A stretch of 64,000 nt of DNA, taken from the NCBI GenBank assembly GCA_950097015.1, contig CATNEN010000039.1, forward strand, positions 992,001-1,056,000. The letters are read 5' to 3'. This document shows, one piece after another, positions 33,301 to 43,698 of this stretch. The notes below the pieces were generated by a model. The model searched no databases. It saw only the letters and a program-made list of their open reading frames with translations, and was not told the origin of the DNA. Each line of letters begins with the position of its first letter. Position 1 is the stretch's first letter. Made by a program: the position numbers and the translations under genes. The stretch comes from Macrostomum hystrix. Taxonomy: Eukaryota > Platyhelminthes > Macrostomidae.

Positions 33301-34754
33301 GCAGGGCAGAGGGAGATGCAGGATAGAGGGAGATGCAGGGCAGAGGGAGATGCAGGATAGAGGGAGATGCAGGGCAGAGGGAGATGCAGGGCAGAGGGAG
33401 ATGCAGGGCAGAGGGAGATGCAGGACAGAGGGAGATGCAGGGCAGAGGGAGATGCAGGATAGAGGGAGATGCAGGATAGAGGGAGATGCAGGATAGAGGG
33501 AGATACAGGGCAGAGGGAGATGCAGGGCAGAGGGAGATGCAGGGCAGAGGGAGATGCAGGATAGAGGGGGATGCAGGGCAGAGGGAGATGCAGGACAGAG
33601 GGAGATGCAGGACAGAGGGAGATGCAGGGCAGAGGGAGATGCAGGGCAGAGGGAGATGCAGGGCAGAGGGAGATGCAGGATAGAGGGAGATGCAGGATAG
33701 AGGGAGATGCAGGATAGAGGGAGATGCAGGGCAGAGGGAGATGCAGGGCAGAGGGAGATGCAGGATAGAGGGAGATGCAGGACAGAGGGAGATGCAGGGC
33801 AGAGGGAGATGCAGGACAGAGGGAGATGCAGGATAGAGGGAGATGCAGGATAGAGGGAGATGCAGGGCAGAGGGAGATGCAGGGCAGAGGGAGATGCAGG
33901 ATAGAGGGAGATGCAGGACAGAGGGAGATGCAGGGCAGAGGGAGATGCAGGATAGAGGGAGATGCAGGATAGAGGGAGATGCAGGATAGAGGGAGATGCA
34001 GGGCAGAGGGAGATGCAGGGCAGAGGGAGATGTAGGGCAGAGGGAGATGCAGGACAGAGGGAGATGCAGGGCAGAGGGAGATGCAGGGCAGAGGGAGATG
34101 CAGGATAGAGGGAGATGCAGGATAGAGGGAGATACAGGGCAGAGGGGGATGCAGGACAGAGGGAGATGCAGGATAGAGGGAGATGCAGGATAGAGGGAGA
34201 TGCAGGATAGAGGGAGATGCAGGATAGAGGGAGATACAGGGCAGAGGGAGATGCAGGATAGAGGGAGATGCAGGATAGAGAGAGATGCAGGATAGAGGGA
34301 GATGCAGGGCAGAGGGAGATGCAGGATTGAGGGAGATGCAGGGCAGTGTGAGATGCAGGATAGAGGGAGATGCAGGGCAGAGGGAGATGCAGGGCAGATG
34401 CGGGAGATGCAGGGCAGAGGGAGATGCAGGGCAGCTGCGGGAGATGCAGGGCAGGAGAAGCAAAACGCCTGCCTTCCACTGCAGCGCCATGGCTCCAGAC
34501 GCAGCAAATCCGTCCAGGCAGTTAAGGGGGCCGCTGGCTGCGTCGCGCGTTTCGACCAGAGCAGCCAGAGCCGACAAAACAAAAGCCCGATTGCAGCGCA
34601 TGCGAGGATTGAAGAAGGCGCCGCCACTGTCTCCATTTTCGCTGGCACGATCGCCTTTGTCGCCACCGCGAGCGTGGCCGCTCGGGCTGTCGTGATTGGC
34701 TGTCAGCCGCAGGCGAACGCCAGCCTCTGTGACAATTTTCGCCTCCTGGCTCAT
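30316..34754 (-). CDS. TRMT1L: TRMT1L, tRNA guanine dimethyltransferase-like protein (6 exons)
   Basis: SAM-dependent N2,N2-dimethylguanosine tRNA methyltransferase family. Exons: 34754-34473, 32765-32595, 32192-32016, 31657-31296, 31131-30877, 30493-30316; all phases agree, 474 aa. Seen in order: FFNPRMRCNRAFVLS, CLDGFAASGAMALQW (SAM-site region), VLAVDRCPAALSALEANCQL, the catalytic-motif region FDFVHLDPFGSP, GGLLSVTCTDLASLL, RNYGARLMRT, a Cys cluster (CRVCQQQ ... GCGCSG, probable zinc site), LGPVWLGDLFDADFVQRM, and the C-terminal SRTHFDLTAVRTNAG. The LDPFG motif (TRMT1 has DPYG) and the C-terminal block favour TRMT1L over TRMT1. The N-terminal zinc fingers of vertebrate TRMT1L are absent, or encoded upstream and unseen. 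The first intron seems to use a GC donor (AAG|GCAGGC). Every intron holds tandem repeats. Confidence 0.9.
30530..30778. repeat. 21-bp minisatellite in TRMT1L intron 5
   Basis: About 12 copies of GGTGCTCAGCACTGTTTTAC plus A (or CTACT variant). The GCTCAGC core is palindromic (GTGCTCAGCAC), so transcripts could form short hairpins in either orientation. Confidence 0.95.
31660..31965. repeat. 27-bp minisatellite abutting the TRMT1L exon 4 acceptor
   Basis: About 11 copies of AGTGAATGGGGGTCAGTGAC followed by CTCAGAC or CTCAGTC. On the sense strand each unit reads TTCACTGACTGAGGTCACTG; the genuine acceptor/exon junction reads TTCACTGACTGCAG|GTGGCC. The unit thus reproduces the acceptor context with one missing base. 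Intron 4 (31132-31295) has a further short 16-bp repeat, three copies at 31203-31250. Confidence 0.95.
32243..32575. repeat. 39-bp minisatellite in TRMT1L intron 2
   Basis: About 8 to 9 copies containing GGGCCCTGAAGAATGGAGGT and CAGCTGAGGGGTGATGGGC, with shorter AGCTGAAGGGTGAAGGGC variants toward the donor at 32594. It fills most of the 402-bp intron. Confidence 0.9.
32830..34460. repeat. 17-bp minisatellite filling TRMT1L intron 1
   Basis: About 95 copies of AGAGGGAGATGCAGGGC with GATAG and GACAG variants, starting about 12 bases past the GC donor and ending about 65 bases before the acceptor. The unit has no stop on the minus strand and 17 is not a multiple of 3, so three overlapping minus-strand frames of 600 to 780 codons appear; these are artefacts. 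A 357-bp (21-unit) higher-order repeat is visible at 33129 and 33486. Confidence 0.97.
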
Positions 34755-35265
34755 GGGGCTCTCTGGAAGGGCAGTCGGAATTTCCACATATTTTCTTTAA
34801 AATAAGACAAAATTCTTGTTTGTACTAGCAGTAGCCGTTATAGGCTAAGAGCAATGGCAGGTTAAACAGCTGTTGAATCAGTTTCTATACACGAGCCGCT
34901 CTGCAAGTCTGTATGTAACTATCTAATGTCTAAGTGAAAAATTAATTAAGTCAGTGAAGTCGATGGCAGCAGTTTGCAGTCACTGTGATAGGCTAGTTGT
35001 ATCTGAACAGCACGGCAACTCAGCGCAGTCAAAACAGTCGGTATAATTATTCTCTGAACTGTATCTAAGCCAGGTGCTCGTAGTCAAAGATGACAAGAAG
35101 CGCAGAAACAGTAAAGAAATAATGCGATTTGCAATAGGCCCGCGGCCAATGCGAAACAATAATGCAGTGCCCGGAGCTTGTGATTGTGCGGTTAGAAATT
35201 AACAAAACAGAAGTACAAAAGAGCACAGTGTTTAATGAGTCCGGCCACTAAGGCTGCATCGGCTG
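34755..35265. other. TRMT1L 5' flank
   Basis: No conserved coding sequence seen. A pyrimidine-rich CTGCCCTTCCAG at about 34766 could be a splice acceptor just upstream of the TRMT1L ATG (cis or trans), which would leave room for an upstream 5' UTR exon. Confidence 0.4.
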
Positions 35266-35269
35266 CAGG

Positions 35270-36350
35270 AGGAATCCTCAGTGGGAATATCTTCCTCAAT
35301 CCCTAGCATCTGGACTGATCCCTCAATGGGAAATCATCCACGATCCCTAGCATCGGGACTGATCCCTCAATGGGAAATCATCCACGATCCCTAGCATCGG
35401 GACTGATCCCAGATGGGAAATTACCCACAATCCCTAGCATCGGGACTGATCACAGATGAGAAATCACCCACAATCCCTAGCATCGGGACTGATCCCTCAA
35501 TGGGAAATCATCCACAATCCCTAGCATCGGGACTGATCCCTCAATGGGAAATCATCCACAATCCCTAGCATCGGGACTGATCCCTCAATGGGAAATCATC
35601 CACAATCCCTAGCATCGGGACTGATTCCTCAATGGGAAATCATCCACAATCCCTAGCATCGGGACTGATCCCAGATGGGAAATCACCCACAATCCCTAGC
35701 ATCGGGACTGATCCCAGATGGGAAATCATCCACAATCCCTAGCATCGGGACTGATCCCAGATGGGAAATTACCCACAATCCCTAGCATCGGGACTGATCA
35801 CAGATGAGAAATCACCCACAATCCCTAGCATCGGGACTGATCCCTCAATGGGAAATCATCCACAATCCCTAGCATCGGGACAGATCCCTCAATGGGAAAT
35901 CATCCACAATCCCTAGCATCGGGACTGATCCCTCAATGGGAAATCATCCACAATCCCTAGCATCGGGACTGATTCCTCAATGGGAAATCATCCACAATCC
36001 CTAGCATCGGGACTGATCCCAGATGGGAAATCACCCACAATCCCTAGCATCGGGACTGATCCCAGATGGGAAATCATCCACAATCCCTAGCATCGGGACA
36101 GATCCCTCAATGGGAAATCATCCACAATCCCTAGCATCGGGACTGATCCCTCAATGGGAAATCATCCACAATCCCTAGCATCGGGACTGATTCCTCAATG
36201 GAAAATCACCCACAATCCCTAGCATCGGGACTGATCCCAGATGGGAAATCATCCACAATCCCTAGCATCGGGACAGATCCCAGATGGGAAATCACCCACA
36301 ATCCCTAGCATCGGGACTGATCCCTCAATGGGAAATCATCCACAATCCCT
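35270..36350. repeat. 43/44-bp minisatellite between TRMT1L and ACSL
   Basis: About 25 copies of a unit containing AATCCCTAGCATCGGGACTG. Two forms alternate: ATCCCTCAATGGGAAATCAT (44 bp) and ATCCCAGATGGGAAATCACC (43 bp). The rare form ATCACAGATGAG occurs at 35450 and again at 35798, showing a higher-order period of about 348 bp (8 units). Confidence 0.95.
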
Positions 36351-37178
36351 TTATGTCAACCAATATCAATCTCTATTTTCCCATAGAAAATAAAACTATG
36401 CGATTATAAATGTTAAATAAAGAACACGTTATAGAAATGTCTAGAATTGAGAGCAAATTAAGCGAAGCAATACAACAACTTTATAAGCGGCGTAGTTTTT
36501 AGGAGCTCTGTGTTCTATAGTGGATTCAAGCGAACAGACATTCTACTGACTAAATTAGTAGTTCGCACCAGCATTTTGCTTCGTAAGAAACAGGAGAACA
36601 AAATGGTAGATAAATTAAAGGAATTCTTGTCACAGATTGAGCCAATAATAATTAAGTTATAGCATGAAGATGAATGACCGCGCAGTGCTGTAACAAAATA
36701 TTAATAGAAATAATAAATAAACAAAGACTACAAGCTTCTACAATGACTAAATTAAATCAATAAATCCAGCGGTAGATACTAATAGTAGCTAAATAGAAGG
36801 AAAAACTAGTGCTTTTAATTGTGTCAAAAATTGTACAAACAAGACTGAATAAAAGTGAATGGACTTCAATGAAATTCTTTTCGATTTCTGCTTCTACAAA
36901 CAGGCCTTTAGGAGCTGAGGTTCACAGCACGCTTGAAGATTCGCTGCTGCGAATGCCTCTTCAACAGTTGCCTTAGAAATGTTTTGCTTTATCGACGATT
37001 CTTGCTGCCATCTGCTGAAGGCCCAACCGGGGTGATGACAGCAACGAAGTCTAGGCTAGAGAATCCACCTCTTTCATAATTAATGAGGGAGCTGCAGACC
37101 CTCATGCCGATGAAAAGCAGTGAAAAACATGGCGAAAAACAACAGTAAAATGAGAGAGAGAGAGAGTAAATCATTAAC
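36351..37178. other. AT-rich spacer downstream of ACSL
   Basis: No coding sequence recognised. It probably includes the region just past the ACSL poly(A) site. Confidence 0.4.
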
Positions 37179-37184
37179 TTTATT
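37179..37184 (-). terminator. Candidate poly(A) signal for ACSL
   Basis: AATAAA on the minus strand within AAAAAAATAAATAAAGTT, about 870 bases after the ACSL stop. I see no closer canonical signal, so the 3' UTR would include the 26-bp array at 37325-38005. Confidence 0.4.
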
Positions 37185-37324
37185 TATTTTTTTATAGCAG
37201 TAACTAAGCAATGCTTAAAATATGCGCTAGCTAAACACGACACACAAATTACTTTAATTATATCATAAGCCTGACGCAATGCTGTTGCGGGGTCATCAGC
37301 ACACATCAGACAATGGTTCGACAA

Positions 37325-38005
37325 CATGTACCACAGTTTGCAATGTCTAACATGTTCCACAGTTTGCAATGTCTAACATGTTCCACAGTTTGCAATGTCT
37401 AACATGTTCCACAGTTTGCAATGTCTAACATGTTCCACAGTTTGCAATGTCTAACATGTTCCACAGTTTGCAATGTCTAACATGTTCCACAGTTTGCAAT
37501 GTCTAACATGTTCCACAGTTTGCAATGTCTAACATGTTCCACAGTTTGCAATGTCTAACATGTTCCACAGTTTGCAATGTCTAACATGTTCCACAGTTTG
37601 CAATGTCTAACATGTTCCACAGTTTGCAATGTCTAACATGTTCCACAGTTTGCAATGTCTAACATGTTCCACAGTTTTCAATGTCTAACATGTTCCACAG
37701 TTTGCAATGTCTAACATGTTCCACAGTTTGCAATGTCTAACATGTTCCACAGTTTGCAATGTCTAACATGTTCCACAGTTTGCAATGTCTAACATGTTCC
37801 ACAGTTTTCAATGTCTAACATGTTCCACAGTTTGCAATGTCTAACATGTTCCACAGTTTGCAATGTCTAACATGTTCCACAGTTTGCAATGTCTAACATG
37901 TTCCACAGTTTGCAATGTCTAACATGTTCCACAGTTTGAAATGTCTAACACGTTCCACAGTTTGCAATGTCTAACATGTTCCACAGTTTGCAATGTCTAA
38001 CACAC
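37325..38005. repeat. 26-bp minisatellite in the likely ACSL 3' UTR
   Basis: About 26 copies of a unit containing ACATGTTCCACAGTTTGCAA and TGTCTA, very homogeneous, with TTTTCAATG variants at 37675 and 37805. It begins about 50 bases after the ACSL stop codon. Confidence 0.97.
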
Positions 38006-38054
38006 TGTCTCGCACAGCTGAATGTGTGACATTCGCTAGTCAACGCGCTGCCGC

Positions 38055-41000
38055 TCAGTCGGAGCCGGCGTACATGCGATCGATAGCCGCCTGGAAGTGG
38101 TCCTGCAGCTGGCGCCGCTTGAGCTTGAGAGCATCGGTCACCAGGCCGGACTCCGGCGTCCAGGGCTCCGAGGTCAGATAGATTCGAGTCGGCAGCTCAA
38201 AGCGTTCCACCTTGTTGCCGGCTTTGGACTGCAGGTCTTTCAGCACGGCCTCCTTGACAGCCTTGTGGTTCAACAGCGACTCGTAATTGTCGCCGCCTCC
38301 GTCTGTGGTGGCAGCCAGGCCCAGCTTCTCGGCCAGCTGCATCACCTGCGTCTTCTTGGGCACCACAATGGCCACGGTGTGGTCTTTGAAGCTGTCCCCG
38401 TAGACGCACAGCTGCTCAACGAAGGCCGACACGCCAAGCGCGGTCTCCACCTTGCCCAGCGAGATGTACTCCCCGCCCTGCAGCTTGACGAGGTCCTTCT
38501 TCCTGTCGACTATCTCCAGAGTGCCGTTGACGTTGAAAAGGCCGATGTCACCGGTGCAGAACCAGCGAACGCCTTCGTCGTCAACAAAGAAGTCCTCTTT
38601 GGTCTTGTCGGGCATCTTGAAGTAGCCCAGGGTGACATTGTTGCCGCCGATGAGCACCTCGCCTCGCGGGCACGGCTGGTCCCGGCAGCTGTAGCCGCCC
38701 TCGGCCCAATCGCGCAGGCGGATCTGGCAGCATGCCAGCGGCGGCCCGGCCCGGCCAGTGCTGATGTCGTCAACTGTCTGGACGGTGCCAGCGCCGGTGG
38801 TCTCAGTGAGGCCGTAGCCCTGCACAATCGGGATGCCGAAACACACGTTCATGAAGCGCTGCGTCTCGGTGGACAGCGGAGCGCCGCCGCTGAGCATCAC
38901 TCGAACCCGGCCGCCGAGAAGGGACTTGACCTGCAGTGGAGCAGTGAGCATGGGATTTGAGCAGAGTAGGAGTCATGGATTGCACTTGACCTGCAGTGTG
39001 AGCATGGGATTTGAGCAGAGTAGGAGTCATGGATTGCACTTGACCTGCAGTGTGAGGATGGGATTTGAGCAGAGAAGGAGTCATGGATTGCACTTGACCT
39101 GCAGTGGAGCAGTGAGCATGGGATTTGAGCAGAGTAGGAGTCATGGATTGCACTTGACCTGCAGTGTGAGCATGGGATTTGAGCAGAGTAGGAGTCATGG
39201 ATTGCACTTGACCTGCAGTGGAGCAGTGAGCATGGGATTTGAGCCGAGTAGGAGTCATGGATTGCTCTTGACCTGCAGTGGAGCAGTGAGCATGGGATTT
39301 GAGCAGAGTAGGAGTAATGGATTGCTCTTGACCTGCAGTGGAGCAGTGAGCATGGGATTTGAGCAGAGTAGGAGTCACGGATTGGATCGCATACTTGTGC
39401 CATGAGTACCTTGTTGAAGATGAGCTTGTCCAGCAGAGGCGAAGGCATGCCTCGCAGCATGCGGTCCTTCTTATAATCAAAGGCCCAGTTAAAAAGCGCC
39501 TTGGAGGCCGCGCCGCCGTCGTTAACCTTCTCCCAGACGTTCTTGGATATGCGGTCCATGATGGCCGGCACGGCTGCCATGAGGGTCGGGCGCAGCACAG
39601 TGATGTCACCCTTGGTGCCCCTCTTGATTTTGTTGGACACGTCGCTGAGTGTGAGCGGGCTGCTGTAGCCGATGGGCACCCCGCCTGTCAGGCAGGCCAG
39701 CTCAGCCACGAGTTCCAGCACGTGGGCCAGCGGCAGGTAGCCGATGTACAGATCGTCTGGCCGGCGGCCGAACTGCGGTATGCGATCGACAGCGCTGGCC
39801 ACCGTGGCCATGAGGTTGCCATGGGTGATCATGACGCCCTTGGGCAGGCCGGTGCTGCCGCTGGTGTACATAATCACGGCGAGGTCGCCGCTTTTCGGCG
39901 AATATTTCGCTTCCTGCTGCTGCTGCTGCTGGCGGCCGAGGCGTTCAACGCTGGTCATGGCATGGAACCGGACCCCGTTGATGTCGCTAAGCTGCTGCAG
40001 GTTGGGGTCCTTGGCGCCGCCGAACACACCGTTGTCCATGTAGATGATGTGCTTCACCTGCGGCGGTGAGAGAGGTGGCATTGTTAATCCCTGTGGGATT
40101 ACCCTGAAGGAACAGCGGGCGGCACTGAATAACTGTGGGATCAGCCTGAAGGAACAGCGGGCGGCACTGAATAACTGTGGTATCAGCCTGAAGGAACAGC
40201 GGGCGGCACTGAATAACTGTGGTATCAGCCTGAAGAAGACAGTGGTATTCAGACGAAACGATAAAAGCGAATCGCAATTGTCTCAATCTCACCTGAGAGA
40301 TCTTTGGCAGCAGGTCCTTGAACTTGGACACTAGACAGTCTGACGTGATTACGACGTCCACTTCGGCCTGGTTGATGCCATAGACAATGGCCTCGTCACC
40401 CAGAGTGGAGTAGAGCGTAACCACGGGGAAGTTGAAGCGGAAGGCGGTGTTGACACAGATCTGCCACTCGGCGCGAGTCTCGGCGAACACCAGGATACGC
40501 ATTGTGGGCTTCATGCCCAGGCTGAGGAGGCCGCGGCCGAAGTTATCGACGCGGATGTTCACCTCCTCGAATGTCTCCCAATGGTAGTCGCCGAAGCAAA
40601 GCTTCTTGAACACCCGGCCGTTCGGCTGACGCTGCCGGTGAGGTAAAAATACGAATTTACATTCAGATCCCTTCACTGACGTTCAGATCCCTTCACTGAC
40701 GTTCAGATCCCTTCACAGACGTTCAGATCCCTTCACAGACGTTCAGATCCCTTCACAGACGTTCAGATCCCTTCACTGACGTTCAGATCCCTTCACTGAC
40801 GTTCAGATCCCTTCACTGACGTTCAGATCCCTTCACTGACGTTCAGATCCCTTCACTGACGTTCAGATCCCTTCACTGACGTTCAGATCCCTTCACTGAC
40901 GTTCAGATCCCTTCACTGACGTTCAGATCCCTTCACTGACGTTCAGATCCCTTCACTGACGTTCAGATCCCTTCACTGACGTTCAGATCCCTTCACTGAC

Positions 41001-43698
41001 GTTCAGATCCCTTCACTGACGTTCAGATCCCTTCACTGACGTTCAGATCCCTTCACTGACGTTCAGATCCCTTCACTGACGTTCAGATCCCTTCACTGAC
41101 GTTCAGATCCCTTCACTGACGTTCAGATCCCTTCACTGACGTTCAGATCCCTTCACTGACGTTCAGATCCCTTCACTGACGTTCAGATCCCTTCACTGAC
41201 GTTCAGATCCCTTCACTGACGTTCAGATCCCTTCACTGACGTTCAGATCCCTTCACTGACGTTCAGATCCCTTCACTGACGTTCAGATCCCTTCACTGAC
41301 GTTCAGATCCCTTCACTGACGTTCAGATCCCTTCACTGACGTTCAGATCCCTTCACTGACGTTCAGATCCCTTCACTGACGTTCAGATCCCTTCACTGAC
41401 GTTCAGATCCCTTCACTGACGTTCAGATCCCTTCACTGACGTTCAGATCCCTTCACTGACGTTCAGATCCCTTCACTGACGTTCAGATCCCTTCACTGAC
41501 GTTCAGATCCCTTCACTGACGTTCAGATCCCTTCACTGACGTTCAGATCCCTTCACTGACGTTCAGATCCCTTCACTGACGTTCAGATCCCTTCACTGAC
41601 GTTCAGATCCCTTCACTGACGTTCAGATCCCTTCACTGACGTTCAGATCCCTTCACTGACGTTCAGATCCCTTCACTGACGTTCAGATCCCTTCACTGAC
41701 GTTCAGATCCCTTCACTGACGTTCAGATCCCTTCACTAACGTTCAGATCCCTTCACTAACGTTCAGATCCCTTCACTGACGTTCAGATCCCTTCACTAAC
41801 GTTCAGATCCCTTCACTAACGTTCAGATCCCTTAAGTGGCATCCTACAGAAAATGATGATTGGGTAAGTAAATCTTTATATATAGAATTGAACCTTAAAA
41901 AAAATGTTTAGCTGCAAACTGAAGCCAAGACGAACTGTCCTGGCGAGAGTTTAAAAGTTCAAAGATTTGAAATCCTTACCACAGAACAAGTGGAAATATA
42001 GAAATATTGATTTTAGCTTTCCAAGCCTATTTTACAAGTCTATAGGAAAGCTATCTACTGACCGTTGAGGTAGCACAGACTGCACAAGAACCTGGCAGGT
42101 GCTGGTTTAGCGAAATGGCAGCGATTGATAATTTGGGAGTGGAATTGATAGTCAGGAGATAATATTGATAATCTGGGGAAGAGATTCATAATCTTGGAAT
42201 GGATTGATACTCGTAGTCTGAGGATGGGATTGATAGTCTAGGAGTTGGATTGATAGTCTGAGGATGGGATCGATAGTCTGAGGATGGGATTGATCGTCTG
42301 GGGATTGGATTGATAGTCTGAGGATGGGATTGATAGTCTAGGGGTTGGATTGGTAGTCTGGGAGTTGGATTGATAGTCTGAGGATGGGATTGATAGTCTA
42401 GGAGTTGGATTGATAGTCTAGGATGGGGTTGACAGTCTGAGGATAGGATTGATAGTCTAGGGGTTGGATTGATAGTCCAGGAGTTTGATTGATAGTCTGG
42501 GAGTTGGATTGATAGTCTGGGAGTTGGATTGATAGTCTGAGGATGGGATTGATAGTCTGAGGATGGGATTGATAGTCTGGGGGTTGGATTGATAGTCTGA
42601 GGATGGGATTGATAGTCTAGGAGTTAGATTGATAGTCTGAGGATGGGATTGATAGTCTGGGGGTTGGATTGATAGTCTGAGGATGGGATTGATAGTCTAG
42701 GAGTTGGATTGATAGTCTGAGGATGGGATTCATAGTCTGAGGATGGGATTGATAGTCGAGGAGTTTGATTGATAGTATGAGGATGGGATTGATAGTCTAG
42801 GAGTTGGATTGATAGTCTGGGAGTTGGATTGATAGTCTGGGAGTTGGATTGATAGTCTGAGGATGGGATTGATAGTCTGGGGGTTGGATTGATAGTCTGA
42901 GGATGGGATTGATAGTCTAGGAGTTGGATTGATAGTCTGAGGATGGGATTGATAGTCTGAGGATGGGATTGATAGTCTGGGGGTTGGATTGATAGTCTGA
43001 GGATGGTATTGATAGTCTAGGAGTTAGATTGATAGTCTGAGGATGGGATCGATAGTCTGAGGATGGGATTGATAGTCTGGGGGTTGGATTGATAGTCTGA
43101 GGATGGGATTGATAGTCTAGGAGTTGGATTGATAGTCTGAGGATGGGGTTGACAGTCTGAGGATGGGATTTATGGTCTGGGGATGGGATTGATATTCTTG
43201 GGATGGGATTGATAGTTTCATCAGGCTGGGGGGATGGTAAAGCTAATCTGGAAGTTGGATTTACAGCCTGGGGAAGGGATTTAAGGCATGCAAAAGGCAG
43301 CATAGCTGCTGGTTGTCAAAGATCCAGGTCATCAAAGAAACCTAAGCTCTAAGCAATAAATCCTGCAGTGTGTAATCCCAGAACCGATCCCTGCTTACTT
43401 CGTCCTCCTCGGACAGCAGCTCCCGGGTGCCCAAGCAGCGCCGGCTCGGGTGCTTGGCCACGGCAGCCCGAAGCATGTCGGCCATGCTGTCAACGGCCAG
43501 CGTGGGCTTCTCCACCAGCTTGTCCAAGGATTCAACGCAGCGCCAGGGCGCCTCCGGATCGTTGCTCAGCCGCTTGGCTCGCACCTTCCGGCTGCTCTTG
43601 GCGACCTCGTCCGGGGCGTACAGGAAGTAGTATAGCGGCCAGGTGATGAAGTCGTACACGTAGGTGAAGGCGCGAACGACAGCGAATAAGATGCTCAT
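38055..43698 (-). CDS. ACSL3/4: Long-chain acyl-CoA synthetase, ACSL3/4 type (4 exons)
   Basis: ATP-dependent long-chain fatty acid:CoA ligase of ER, lipid-droplet or peroxisomal membranes. Exons: 43698-43399, 40631-40293, 40057-39410, 38930-38055; phases agree and give 720 aa, the size of ACSL3/4. The N-terminus has a hydrophobic membrane segment (FDAFVRAF-like start, FITWPLYYFLYAP). Exons 1 and 2 join as LLSEEDE|RQPNGRVFKKL, an ACSL3/4 hallmark. Exon 3 has the ATP/AMP motif YTSGSTGLPKGV and GYLPLAHVLEL. Exon 4 has MLSGGAPLS, GYGLTETTGAG, the FACS signature region (WFCTGDIGLF, DRKKDLVKLQGGEYISLGKVE split over residues) and ends AIDRMYAGSD. The ATG at 43698 has a good context (CAAACATGA). The reverse-strand frames of 200-290 codons opposite exons 3 and 4 are shadows. 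All three introns carry arrays. Confidence 0.95.
38940..39375. repeat. 54/60-bp minisatellite in ACSL intron 3 that copies the 3' splice site
   Basis: About 8 copies in 54- and 60-bp forms. On the sense strand each unit carries CTCCACTGCAGGTCAAGT or CACTGCAGGTCAAG; the real junction is CTCCACTGCAG|GTCAAGTCC. The unit therefore includes the acceptor and the first seven bases of exon 4. The genuine site is the last member of the array; the array spans nearly the whole 479-bp intron. Confidence 0.97.
40084..40235. repeat. 42-bp repeat in ACSL intron 2
   Basis: About 3.5 copies of a unit containing AGCCTGAAGGAACAGCGGGC and GGCACTGAATAACTGTGG. On the sense strand the unit has CCGCTGTTCCTTCAG, which resembles a 3' splice site; the true acceptor is CTCACCGCCGCAG at 40058. 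Confidence 0.9.
40660..41835. repeat. 20-bp, almost perfectly homogeneous minisatellite in ACSL intron 1
   Basis: About 59 copies of GTTCAGATCCCTTCACTGAC, beginning about 30 bases from the exon 2 acceptor. Variants sit only at the ends (CACAGAC at 40715-40760, CACTAAC at 41735-41820); the centre is identical over more than 45 units, indicating recent amplification or active homogenisation. Confidence 0.98.
42140..43220. repeat. 20-bp heterogeneous minisatellite in ACSL intron 1
   Basis: About 53 copies of GATAGTCTGAGGATGGGATT, alternating with GATAGTCTAGGAGTTGGATT and GATAGTCTGGGGGTTGGATT forms. It shares the 20-bp period, but no sequence similarity, with the other array in the same intron. 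Confidence 0.95.

Noticed and set aside
32433-34787. Minus-strand frames of 784, 621 and 610 codons
   Set aside because: They read through the 17-bp intron array. Only the first ~94 codons (from 34754) and short flanks are real TRMT1L exons.
38097-38960. 287-codon plus-strand frame opposite ACSL exon 4, and 236 codons opposite exon 3
   Set aside because: Antisense shadows caused by GC-rich codon usage; no domain, whereas the minus strand is clearly ACSL.
37325-41835. CRISPR-like look of the regular arrays (26 bp and 20 bp units)
   Set aside because: Units are directly adjacent with no unique spacers, and the genome is eukaryotic.
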